A stretch of 64,000 nucleotides of DNA from Lumbricus terrestris (Eukaryota > Annelida > Clitellata > Crassiclitellata > Lumbricidae): positions 23,955,682 through 24,019,681 of the forward strand of contig OX457053.1 of NCBI GenBank assembly GCA_949752735.1, given 5' to 3'. This document shows, piece by piece, positions 1 through 10,700 of this stretch. Numbering within the stretch: position 1 is the stretch's first letter; each line of letters begins with the position of its first letter. Position numbers and translations under genes: made by a program. Under the pieces are notes generated by a model, which worked only from the letters and a program-made list of their open reading frames with translations, did not search any database and was not told the DNA's origin.

Positions 1-3000
1 ATTCCCTCTCTGCGGACTCTGAAAGTAGTCGGCAGGTAGCTTTACTTTGCCAACCAAGTGTATACCTGCAAGCATATAAATATATGTAAATATCTTGAAA
101 TACATAGTTTCCCTAAGGGTAGAGTTCATTAACCATTTACCAACCAAACTGTAGTATCAAATGGAATGGAGAATCCCATACCCTCAGTTGGTAAATGGTT
201 AAAAACAAAATTTCACGTGCAACCATTAAATGCTCATTAGAAATGGAAAGGGCCTTCCACAGGTGGGTTTTTGCAAACAAGTACATCTCAGTCAGTGAAT
301 TGCCTTCACAGACAAAAATTGACACCAGTCTGATTTTTTAAATTCCGTTTTCTTAATAACCCGAATACTAGACTCCTGTAGGTAAATTAGATGCATAAAT
401 TTGACCACATATATCAATCCTGAAACCAGTTTCCAAACTCGTCTACAACTTATCAAGAAACTGTATTCAATATTTGTCTATCTATCCGTCTGTCTGTCAG
501 TGTGTCTGCATGTACACAATAAGCTCTCTCTGTCTTATTGTATTGATCTGGCTATTGAACTGTTTTAGTGCAATGTTTGTTAATGCCTGGTACATTAGAC
601 ACCAGTCCAGTGACACACAAGTAACTAATTAATAATTGACATTTCTCAGTACAAAATCATACCAAGATTGTGTAAACAGCCCTCACAGGACTTGCTTTCA
701 GTTTCCACAATTTCTAAAACCCAAACTTAATGCCGCAAAAGTTTCAAGCAAAAACCGTTGAAAATTAAAAAAATACCCAAATAACAAAATTTCAGTCTGT
801 TACGAAAAGTTAAAGCGTGCAGAACAACTTCCGAAAGGTTCAGACAAATTTGCACACACTCCCTGGAAACTCCAGTTCACCTACTTGCGCAAACGATTAT
901 TTCATACAAGGAAAAACACAGAATTAAGAATCACATTAATATCAATCATGACCACAATTACGCCAAGTCCAAACCTGAACCTCTACGAGAAAATCCCTTC
1001 CATGCTTTCTATGATTATGGCAAATCTGGTGATAAAGAAGATGACAATGATACTGTCTCGACCGAGGAGTGCTTTGTGGAAGAACTGTCTTGACCTGGTG
1101 TTCTCTGTATGGGGGTTATTAGCATTCCATGTTGCTTCCGACATATTCCAGTCAAAAAACAATGAAGCTGGATAAATTTCCTTCTACAAAAATTCATTCA
1201 AGTCTAGGGGTATCTTAGTCTAACAAATTCAAATACTGTTAAGTCGAAGCTAGATTCTCCCCCATTACATTTAACAACATTCAAGTGCTTCTGTTTCGTT
1301 TCCACCTGCTCTGACTTCGGACTGTCTACCACCCATCCAAGATTCATCCCCTAACAGTGCAAAACCAGTTTTTAAGAACATAGAAATGAAGGATTCACAT
1401 GCAAAGCATTCCTGGTTAACTTGCAATGGTTAGGACTGTACACACATTGCCAGAATTCTGAACTACAGAAACTCTACTATTAGTCCTACTGCAACCAATA
1501 ATAGTTCACACCATCCCACTAAAGATACCAGTATAGATACATATGTGGATTCATACCACATCAAGTTGTGGGTCATGTCCAATGATAGAGCATGTGAAAA
1601 AACTACATAAAAGGAACAATGCGTAGAAGGTCAGTTTTTAGCATTCTACTGCAGTTTGATTACCATGTCTTAACTAAAACAGTAAGTTCCGATAATAATA
1701 AATCTGCCGCGAAATAACATTTCGTGCTCTAGCGGAATGGCATTTAAGCCAGAAGCGCATAAACGAGCTCGTACTGTACTAAAGATAAACATATGGAATA
1801 GTTCCCTGAAGAGAATTCACTGCTACCCACAGGTGTCTTTCCCAAAGAGTTCAGACCACTTCCCGTTGACATTAATATAAATCATGACCACAATTATTAC
1901 GCCAATTCCAACTTCTCCATCCCACAAATTACACCTCATCTCGACTGCTCTTCGCAACTCCTTCAAATCTTAAAAAATGAGCAATGTCAATAGTTAATCA
2001 TCATCGTGACCGTCACCACTGTCACATCATTATCATCATCGTCATCATCATCATCATCCCAGCATGATCACCAGGACCGTGTATCGCTTGCTAATTACAA
2101 ATAATTTCTCTCAAGCTAAACCCAACAAAATCAATTGCAAAATCAATGACTGGTAAAATCAACAAAGAAGAGAATGCTGCTGCGTCCGACTTTAATATCC
2201 TAACGATTCGAATAGGCGACTCGCAGAACTTCTGATCAGAAATTTTGATCCTGCTCGACGAGACCGAAGAAAGTCGGTCCTCTCCACGGACCGATGGTCT
2301 CGGGTAGGTCCTCTGCGCGCATCAGTAAGCTGTTCGTCGATTGATGTCATGAATAACGTCAATTGGCCTGAAAATAACACATTTAAAAAATTTGTAGTAT
2401 CCAGTCCTTAACAAAAAGGCTAAAAGGGCATTTTGCAACTGTCCAACGCTTTGATCGTACTGTGGAAAGCAACTGCATAAAATTGCGATGCATGTACATT
2501 GTACAGCTGTGTTAAGATATGGAAGAAAGAATTCTCCACTGGGTCTCCAGAAACTCCAAGCTAAAATCAGTGGAAGAAGGCAGTGTTTAAAATTAATATA
2601 TGCACAGGACCGGCCACTTGATACCACAAACCTGAGGCTAAAAAATGAAATCACACCCATGGCTAGATTTCTGGGGCTCCTTTAACCCTAAGTTTCTTTC
2701 ACTGGCCTTTTCTTTTATATGGCTGAATCTCTTAAATTAACAGGCTACATTGCTATAATGAGGTTAAAAAAGGATGTAAAATGTCCTTTCCATTTAAGTA
2801 GTAACTCATTACCTCATATAATCTAAAGTTCTTTTATATTTGAAAAGTTCTGATAAATGTTCTGCACTTAATGACATCTACTGTAACATCATTTATGCTA
2901 GGGAAGAAAATGCCTCGAATTAATTATTTTCTGACGAGGCGTTACACAATTTTTAGTTAATGAACAGATAAATGAAGTCTTTACAGTCTGATCAAAGTAG

Positions 3001-3020
3001 ATTACCCAAGAGAATATATA
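1..3020. other. Intergenic stretch, no gene recognised
   Basis: AT-rich DNA without any exon I can support. Short open frames on both strands have no recognisable domain. A degenerate ATC microsatellite lies near 2025-2060. The minus-strand frames around 2192-2660 are not convincing. Confidence 0.5.
2025..2060. repeat. (ATC)n microsatellite
   Basis: Run of imperfect ATC/GTC trinucleotides. A similar CAT-rich run forms the tail of the second SINE family near 30500 and 41640, so this may mark an eroded SINE end. Confidence 0.7.
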
Positions 3021-3276
3021 CAGTGGCGGCGCTAGGGGGGGCTAAGCCCTCCTATAAAAGACAACCCGGGGGCTAAGCCCCCCTAAAAAAGGCCATCAAG
3101 GTTTTTTGGACATGTAAAACTTAAATATTTCCATGACATGCTCACTAAAAAGGAAACACGTGAGATTTCGACCGAATGACTAAAAAAGGTTGTCAGAAAT
3201 TTTGGTGGATGAAAATGGAAAATTTCCTCCACGAGGATTCAGCCTCCCAAAACTGAAATCCTGGTACCCCCCACTG
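3021..3276 (+). mobile_element. MITE, 'CAGTGGCGGCGCTAGG' family
   Basis: Starts with CAGTGGCGGCGCTAGGGGGG and ends with a CCCCCCACTG-type inverted end. The interior contains TTTCGACCGAATGACTAAAA, shared with the copy near 5290 and, in diverged form, with the element at 50205-50511. The same start reappears at 63981, cut by the window edge. CAGTGG termini are typical of hAT-type elements; no clear target duplication is visible here. Confidence 0.7.
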
Positions 3277-3284
3277 ATCAGAGA

Positions 3285-3343
3285 GATGACGATGACAATG
3301 AAGGTGATTATGACAACGATGATGATGAAGTGACGATGATGAG
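3285..3343. repeat. GATGAC-rich low-complexity run
   Basis: Imperfect GATGAC/GATGAT repeats next to the end of the preceding MITE. Confidence 0.6.
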
Positions 3344-3936
3344 ACACAATAAAACACAGTCATAACTTAGACAAAGACAGAAGTTTAACTAAAGAAATCT
3401 CTTACTAGTAATGACTTGTCTAATAAATTATTCTTAGTCGAGAAACTGGCAAACAGCAATAAACAGAACGATCTTAATCAACAGTTAGGAAATTTAAACA
3501 GTAAACATGTTGCTGGTATCACACAAGCATCTAAGAGGCAGAATTTGATAAGGTCCCACCCCACCCCAATTAGGGGTGTAAACAGTAAACAATTTAAGGG
3601 GCTTCCATTTCAGGGCATCCAATGATCATGATAGCAAAATACACAGAACGAGGTTAAAAATTCGGAAATTATTTATTTTGGGGGTTTGAACCCGTAGACA
3701 CCCCCCTATATTTATGCCACTACCCTACCACCAAGGTTCAGAAGTGCATAGAAGACCAGACGACAGGACATCGATGAATAAACCGAGGGGGTGAAGGACA
3801 TCACAAAAGTCCCTACACTGTCCGAATCGAGCCTTGAACCCATACACTTCGCATCACAGGCCAATAGCTCTCACCAACTGGCTGCCATATTAAACCCACA
3901 AGGATCCATCCTATTAGACCCATGCCAATTTATTAC

Positions 3937-4114
3937 CAGTGCTTAAAGTGTGGAAAAATAAGTGCCTGGACGCCCATTACCTTTCCAAAAGAAGTTCCTG
4001 GATGCCCCTTACCTTTCCAGACTGTGTTCGTCAATAAGTGGCAGGACGGCGTTCAGATTTTAAAATAAGTGCATGGACGCCGTCCATGACCGTCCAGGCA
4101 CACTTTAACCCCTG
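3937..4114 (+). mobile_element. 178-bp hAT-type MITE
   Basis: The left end CAGTGCTTAAAGTGTG is the inverted form of the right end CACACTTTAACCCCTG. The flanks are TTTATTAC and TTTATTAT, an 8-bp target duplication with one mismatch. A second copy in inverted orientation lies at 62262-62433 with a perfect duplication. The interior repeats 'AAGTGCCTGGACGCC'-like segments. Non-coding. Confidence 0.85.
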
Positions 4115-5057
4115 TTTATTATGTGCCACTCTCTTATAAGCAAGCATCAGCTGATGGTGCTGAGTTGTAAATAAAGGACTTGCTCAAGGTCCCCACAGAG
4201 TAACAGCCTCAGGGATGGATGTCCGAACCCCTAAGTACTCTAAGGCAGCGGTTCTCAACCTTTTCAGACTCACGGACCCCTTTCTAATTTTAGGTCTCGG
4301 TCACGGACCCCCCACTGAAATTTGGTGCCTCTGTCGCATTAGGCCTACGTGACTGTAGACCTATGACTATAATCCAATACAATATTTGGCCAATGTTATA
4401 GCCTATATGCCCTTACACTGCTATAGTACAAATTTATTTAAATAGGTTCTTTGAAATTTATTATAAAATACATGTAGTTTATTTTAATACAAGCTTGGGC
4501 ACGCATATCGACCACAGTTTGGATCTATTCGAGGTGTATGCTTAATGCTCGATTCGACGTGTAAGCTTAATGCTCGAAACACTCGATCTGAACCCATTTC
4601 AAGCCTCAAACCGTGAACGACATCCACATGTTGCAAAAGGTGAAATAATGTTGAAAGCTTTCTGAGACAGTTTTTGATATTTATGTGAAGGCACTGAAGC
4701 TTGAAGCCAAAATAATGCGTCAAGCTAACTCTTGCATGGATGCAACATCTTCAATGTAGACCTAGTATCAATTATTTCAGTTCAATGATTTGGTTCAATT
4801 CCGATGTTGGTAAATTCCACGAATCAACGTTTGCAAGAAACGGACTGGAGACCCACGAAAACTGAATGTTCAAATCACAAAAGTAGAAGCTGAACTAATC
4901 CAGCTATGATTGAATATGTCCGGAAATTAAAGTAACAAATTTTGGTTGATTGATCTGTCCATTTGCTCATTTCAATGTGAATTCACGCAATTGATCAAAA
5001 TTAATGTGTCAAAGTTACCCTACTACTATCTGTTTTGCACCAGAGATAAATTTTGTT

Positions 5058-5128
5058 GTAAAAGCAGACACTTTATCACTAGGCCAAAGGGCCTTTGGCC
5101 TAGTGATAAAGTGTTTGCTTTTACAAAG
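5058..5128. repeat. Near-perfect palindrome inside the hAT element
   Basis: The left arm CACTTTATCACTAGGCC is followed almost directly by its inverse GGCCTAGTGATAAAGTG, with further pairing outward (AAAGCAGA/TTTGCTTT). The inverted repeat is about 65 bp with essentially no loop. Confidence 0.85.
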
Positions 5129-5269
5129 GGTGATTAGATTTGTCTGCATCACTTGCTTAGAGGAATTCAGGTAGTGTATTTAGCTGCTCAAAAACAGAAA
5201 AACCGTAATACAGAAATAGGCCCTAGGCTATTTCCACGATAAGCACCCCTCTAAAAAACGAAATAGATC

Positions 5270-5398
5270 CATCATCACCCAACACGAGATTTCGACCGAA
5301 TGACTAAAAAAAAGGTCATCAGAAATTTTTGCGGATGAAAATGGAAAAATTCCACGGGGTTCAGCCCCCCCAAACCTTATATCCTGGCGCCGCCACTG
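5270..5398 (-). mobile_element. Fragment of the CAGTGGCGGCG MITE nested in the hAT
   Basis: It ends in CTGGCGCCGCCACTG, the inverse of the family start, and carries the TTTCGACCGAATGACTAAAA core found at 3021-3276. Its other end is not clear. It sits inside the hAT element and so is younger than it. Confidence 0.65.
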
Positions 5399-5568
5399 TA
5401 TATCGCCATTGAAAAGCAGATTTTTTTTTAAAGGCAAAAAGTGACTCTATTTCTATGTTTTTAACTAAGAAATATTTAATTTTCAGGACTTGCTCGCGGA
5501 CCCCCAGGCAGATGGCCGCGGACCCCCAGGGGTCCGCAGACCCCCGGTTGAGAACCGCTGCTCTAAGG

Positions 5569-6990
5569 GAGTCTCTGCTTAGAAAAAAGTCAGAAACACC
5601 AAGACAAGTGAAGCAACAACAGGGTCTGAAGGACTCGTGGCACAACACCCATGGAACCATAAACTCCTGGTGCTGAAGTGCTACTTAAACGTTAAGCGCA
5701 GGGCACCAGTTTATTCAGCAGCATTGCGTTGTGTCAGACGATTGTCCAGTGGACGCCCAGATGACAATGTCCAGAAATGTCCAGCAGAGATTCGAGTTCG
5801 GTTGCGACAGGAAAACGATTGAATGGGTTGGGGTAAGATTTCTTGAAGATGTTGGACTTTCACGTAGAGTGGAAAGCCAGTGGAGTGATAATAGTGGAGA
5901 AGTCTGAAGCAGAGAAAGTTGACTGCAAAATATAATTTTCTTCCAATGTCTCAGTAGTTGGAATTGGACTGCAAGGATTCAGCTATGAACAACATTTTTC
6001 GCAAGCTTCTCTAATGTCAATACGTGTGGCATCACTATGGAAAATCCATGTCAGGTATTGGTAAAAAACATGTGAAATAACTAAAAAAAACAGTATTAAA
6101 TAAAAACACTTGTCTAAAATGAACAAAACAAATGTGAAACTTGAAACAGACGAGGTCTCTGTCTGACTAAATAAGCTCAGAATTTTTTGACCAATCTCAG
6201 CAGATGACTGACAGATGATATAAAAAGGTTTACATGAGATTTGGGCTGACGTAATTTCACTGCCCTAGCAACGGTACATAGCCTTAGTCTCTGTTGTCAT
6301 GACTGACAACCGAGTTTTTGTGGTCTACTTCAAATTTGAGTTATTTAGTCAGACAGTGGCCGGCAAAGATGTCTGGTTTAACATACAGTCAGTCTAAAGT
6401 CAGCATCACCCAGCACTCTCCTGGTCAGAAAGAAGAACAATCAAGTATCAGACAAAGGGTCAACGAAGATGTCAACAAACAACAAGCCAATCACCCATGC
6501 ACCAAACTTTCAGTTACAACTCTACCAAAACACCGATTACATTTTGAACAAAATGCAAATCATTTGTAAAATAAAATTCCAACAAAAACTTGATGGAATA
6601 CCAATCACACGACAACAATCAACAAGTCAATCACATCTCAGCCGAAATTGCAATCACAAGGCGAACAAAATGCCAAACCCATGCACAAGAAATTAAAATT
6701 TTAAAATTTAAAAGAAAACGAGAACCCCTCTTAACATCCAATTACAATATCCAACTTGAAGCTTTATTCTAAGCAATTAGAGACAGTATCTCATTCATTA
6801 CGATGGCGGCTTTACAGATGTAAGTCATAAATGTAACTGTGTTACAGCTGTGTTTGTACGTAAATGCACCGTGCATGCAAATTCAAAATCAGATGCTTAT
6901 GCATGAGAGGCAAAAAATAAAACAAATAGTTTTAGCTGTGCATCTTTAGTACTATACGTAGGATAGCGCCTTGGCAATAATTCAATTACT
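5569..6990. other. Intergenic, no gene recognised
   Basis: 5690-5830 resembles 15458-15510 (shared 'AACGCAGGGC...TTATTCA...GCGT.GTGTC'), suggesting an old dispersed repeat. The rest, including open frames at 6318-6772, has no recognisable protein. A TTTATT at about 6764 could be a minus-strand AATAAA for the TMEM30 transcript. Confidence 0.4.
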
Positions 6991-7568
6991 GATTTAATCA
7001 CTCACGCACTCAGTCATTCATTCTTTCATTCAATCATTCATTCATTAACTCATTTCATTAACTCATTCACTGATCCACCAACTTATTCATTCATTATATG
7101 CTTCCTTTTTTCACTCAATCTTTCAGTCATCATACACTCATTAATTCACACATTCATTAATTCAAGCATTCATACACTTATTCATTTACCCAATCATTCA
7201 TACACTTACTCATTCGGTAATTCATTCATTCATACACGTACACTTTCATTCATACATTCATTAATTCACATTCATACACGTACACTTTCATTCATACACT
7301 CATTAATTCACATTCATTAATTCACTCATTCATACAATTATCAATCGCATTCATACACTTCATCCATTCACTCAATCATTCATACACACTTAGCCATTCA
7401 TACACTCATTCATTCACACATTCATCAAATAATTCACTTCCCTAATACACTCTATTCATTCGCTACTTCATTCACTCATTCATTCCTTCAAATCTTTCCT
7501 ACACTTACTCATCAACACATACATTCGTTCAATCATTCAAGAATTCACTCATCCATTCAATCCATCAT
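6991..7568. repeat. Degenerate (CATTCATT)n tract in the 3' flank of TMEM30
   Basis: About 570 bp of imperfect ATTC/CATTCA/CATACACT repeats ending just before the stop codon of the minus-strand gene. If the 3' UTR runs through it, the transcript would carry a long GAATGAAT-rich segment. Confidence 0.85.
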
Positions 7569-7594
7569 TCACCGATCATTCACATCGATCGATC

Positions 7595-7755
7595 TTACTT
7601 CTGTCCGATCTTCCAGTGAACGATGAAGAAGATGAGACCGAGACCGATCGAGATCGAACCGACGACGATGTAAGCGATGCCGAGGAACGGATTCTTTCCA
7701 CCCAACCACGAAGTCGTCGTGAGAATCATCTGCTTCCGCCCACCAAACGGAGTCA
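7595..7755 (-). CDS. TMEM30A: TMEM30 exon 7 (second membrane helix, stop)
   Basis: [20 protein letters not shown], then the C-terminal membrane helix, ending HWKIGQK and TAA. Its acceptor (CAGCTTATCCAG) is the first unit of the intronic 42-bp minisatellite, so the true acceptor is one of many near-identical candidates. Confidence 0.93.
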
Positions 7756-10700
7756 CTGGATAAGCTGGAGAGATCGCAAACATAGACTGTCATAGGACTG
7801 GATAAGATAAATAGATTGCAATTTGCAAACCAAAAACTGCTATATAGCACTGGATAAGCTGAAGAGATCGCAAAAATAAACTGCTATATAGCTTTGGATA
7901 AGCTGAAGAGATTGCAAACATAAACTGCTATATAGCACTGGATAAGCTAAAGAGATTGCAAACATAAACTGCTATAGCACTGGATAAGATAAATAGATCG
8001 CAAACAAAAACTGCTATAGCACTGGATAAGATAAATAGATTCCAAACATAAACTGCTATAGCACTGGACAAGCGAGATCGCAAACAAAAACTGCTATAGC
8101 ACTGGATAAGATAAATAGACTGCGAACAAAAACTGCTATATAGCACTGGATAAGCTGAAGAGATTGCAAACATAAACTGCTGTAGCACTGGATAAGATAA
8201 ATAGATCGCAAAAATAAACTGCTATATAGCACTGGATAAGCTGAAGAGATTGCAAACATAAACTGCTATAGCACTGGATAAGCTGAAGAGATCGCAAACA
8301 TAAACTGCTGTAGCACTGGATAAGCTGAAGAGATCGCAAACATAAACTGCTGTAGCACTGGATAAGCTGAAGAGATTGAAAACATAAACTGCTATAACAC
8401 TGGATAAGATTAAATAGATTGCAAGCAAAAACTGCAATAGCACTGGATATATTCGCAACTGCTAACTGTCAATAGCAACAAAAACGATTAATTTCTTCAC
8501 CATCTTTTGATTTTCCATCAGCCTTTACCTTCAATGCAAAATGATTGCTTAACTTTCCAATCAATAGTTTCCCATCATCACTGTTTACCATATTGCTAAG
8601 TCCAGAAATTGCCAATTGAAAAAGCCACTGTACTAGTTTTAACTTTGTATTTGCACTTGTTAGAGCGCCCCTTCAAGCTAACTACTCAGAGTCGCTCCCG
8701 ACTGCAGAGCGCACACTGCATCGGAGTTTCACGCCGAAGCACTGAGCAATTGCGAGCGAAGGACTTGCCCAAGGTCCCCACGCAACGACTTGAGGTGGAT
8801 TCGAACCTCGAGCCTTCCGGCTTCAAGGCAACGATGCCACCACTACACCACCGCGCCCCACAACTAATCAGCTATCGTTTCCCACATTGCCAGCCATACC
8901 GTAGCTAATGTGCAGAGAGTAGGTTCCGGCTGGTAGGCCATGGGCGAATACTTCGGTACGGCTGATGCGCCTGTACAGCTTCCGAAACGTTGGGAGTGCC
9001 GCGGTCCTCATCCAAACAATCAGGTCCTCGTTTTCGTAGCCATTGTTTGACTGGTTCGATGGGTCCAGCTCGTAAACTGGTTTGCTCCAGTACGGAGGCT
9101 GTAGAGTCCCATCGAAGGCTGGAAGAATAACACAGCTCAATGTTATGACTACATGGAGAATAAAAATCTGGAACGATGTTTGAAAATCTCATGCAAAATT
9201 TTTGTAACTGTATTGTAATCGTACATTTATATAGTGCCACTTCAAGGGAACTCCTCAGAGGCGTTACCAACCTGACACCAAACCACAATCAAAGAGAATG
9301 GCTTTCAAACGCTTGCGGAAAAGGGGCAAATAAAGACAAAGAAGTTCATTACGGAAACTAATAGGTAACTTATTCCAGAAAGACGGACCGACCATAGCAA
9401 AGCTTCTATGCAGCACTGTGGAAGATTGAACCATAGGGACAACCAGGCCACCATGCGTAGCTCATTCATTCTGAGAATATATGCAGCATCTCTTCATGAG
9501 ACCTACTCAGAGGCGCACCACGGTATTTATCAAGTTCAGTCATTGTTAATGTCTTTTTTTATAGCAGTCCCCAGGTTTATCAATGACCGTTTTGTGTTGC
9601 CCAGTTTATATCCTGCCAAAGACCTCCTTCCTCTGTCTGATTTTTCGAGGTAGTAATCCTCGGCCATCTTTATCTTCCCTCTGATTCTGCATTTTTAAAA
9701 TGAGCTGGTCATCCTGTAAGTCTCAAGTTCTGTGATGACTTCCTTTTTTCCTACTTTAATAGTAGGCTTCGTTTCATTCAGTGAGGGTTTGATCAGAAGA
9801 GAAGTGTTTTGGGGTTTGAATCTCGTAAATCCCCCATTACCCATTAACCGATCCAGTCCTAACCCATAATTACTTTAACCTACCCAACGTCATTTTACTA
9901 AACCACACTTTACACAACACTTAACATAAAATTTAGCAACCTAGGCTAATCCAGAAAGTATCTCTGATTGGCCTGCACCTAATTTATCCCACTATCCACC
10001 GGGCAAGCTCAATAGGAATTGCTCCACAACTTTTAATACAGTTTTAAACCTTTAGTAACCAAACAGAATCATGATGATGGTATTAAAGAAGTCATAAGAT
10101 TGACTGAAACTGTCTGCCTGTAATGTACCCCATGTGGCCTTACTTTACCTAAGTTCACCGAAAATCGTGCAATAAGTTCTGGAGCCAGTCGCCAACTTAC
10201 AATCAGGGTTCTTAAACTTGGAGTTGGTGTCCGTGCTCCACGCGATTCCGGTGTTGATCAAACCGACGTTCAGTTCTTTTGAACCGTTCTTCAGACTTAT
10301 CGTCAAGGTATCTATGGAAAAGAAGAATAATGAATTATCACACTTTTTTAACAGACAAAGAGTCCATGATATGTTTCTGGAGATTACCGTATTTACAATG
10401 ACAGAAATAGACGACAAACAGGGCATGACAACCAATCTTAGGCAACAAAGAACAAACATCTAAGCAACAACAATTCATGGATACAAAATCACTTCAGATG
10501 AATCACATTTATTCTGCAGACTTAAAGTCCCAGGTCTACACTTCAGACTTAAATATCCCAGATTTCAGGTGTAATTTCAGACTCAATACCTGTCTAAACT
10601 CCCTACTCTTTTAAACCAAATCTCCTTTGTCTAAACCAGTAAACCAGACTTCTTCTTCTAAACCAGACTTCTCCTTCTAAACTACACTTCCCACTTCAAA

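Larger units (their letters stand above)
4246..5560. mobile_element. Non-autonomous hAT element with SPIN-like termini
   Basis: The left terminus CAGCGGTTCTCAACCTTTTC and the right terminus ending GGTTGAGAACCGCTG form about 15 bp of inverted repeat. The element is flanked on both sides by the identical octamer CTCTAAGG (4238-4245 and 5561-5568), the hallmark of hAT insertion. The subterminal 'ACGGACCCC' repeats on both sides are typical of Charlie/SPIN-like hATs. No transposase frame is visible, so it is a deletion derivative. It contains a palindrome (5058-5128) and a partial copy of the CAGTGGCGGCG family (near 5270-5398). Confidence 0.88.

Noticed and set aside
7753..8457. CRISPR-like array
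   Set aside because: Units are contiguous with no unique spacers and the DNA is eukaryotic.
7928..8458. Repeat protein with [17 protein letters not shown] units on the minus strand
   Set aside because: The frame exists only because the 42-bp minisatellite unit is divisible by three; it lies in an intron.
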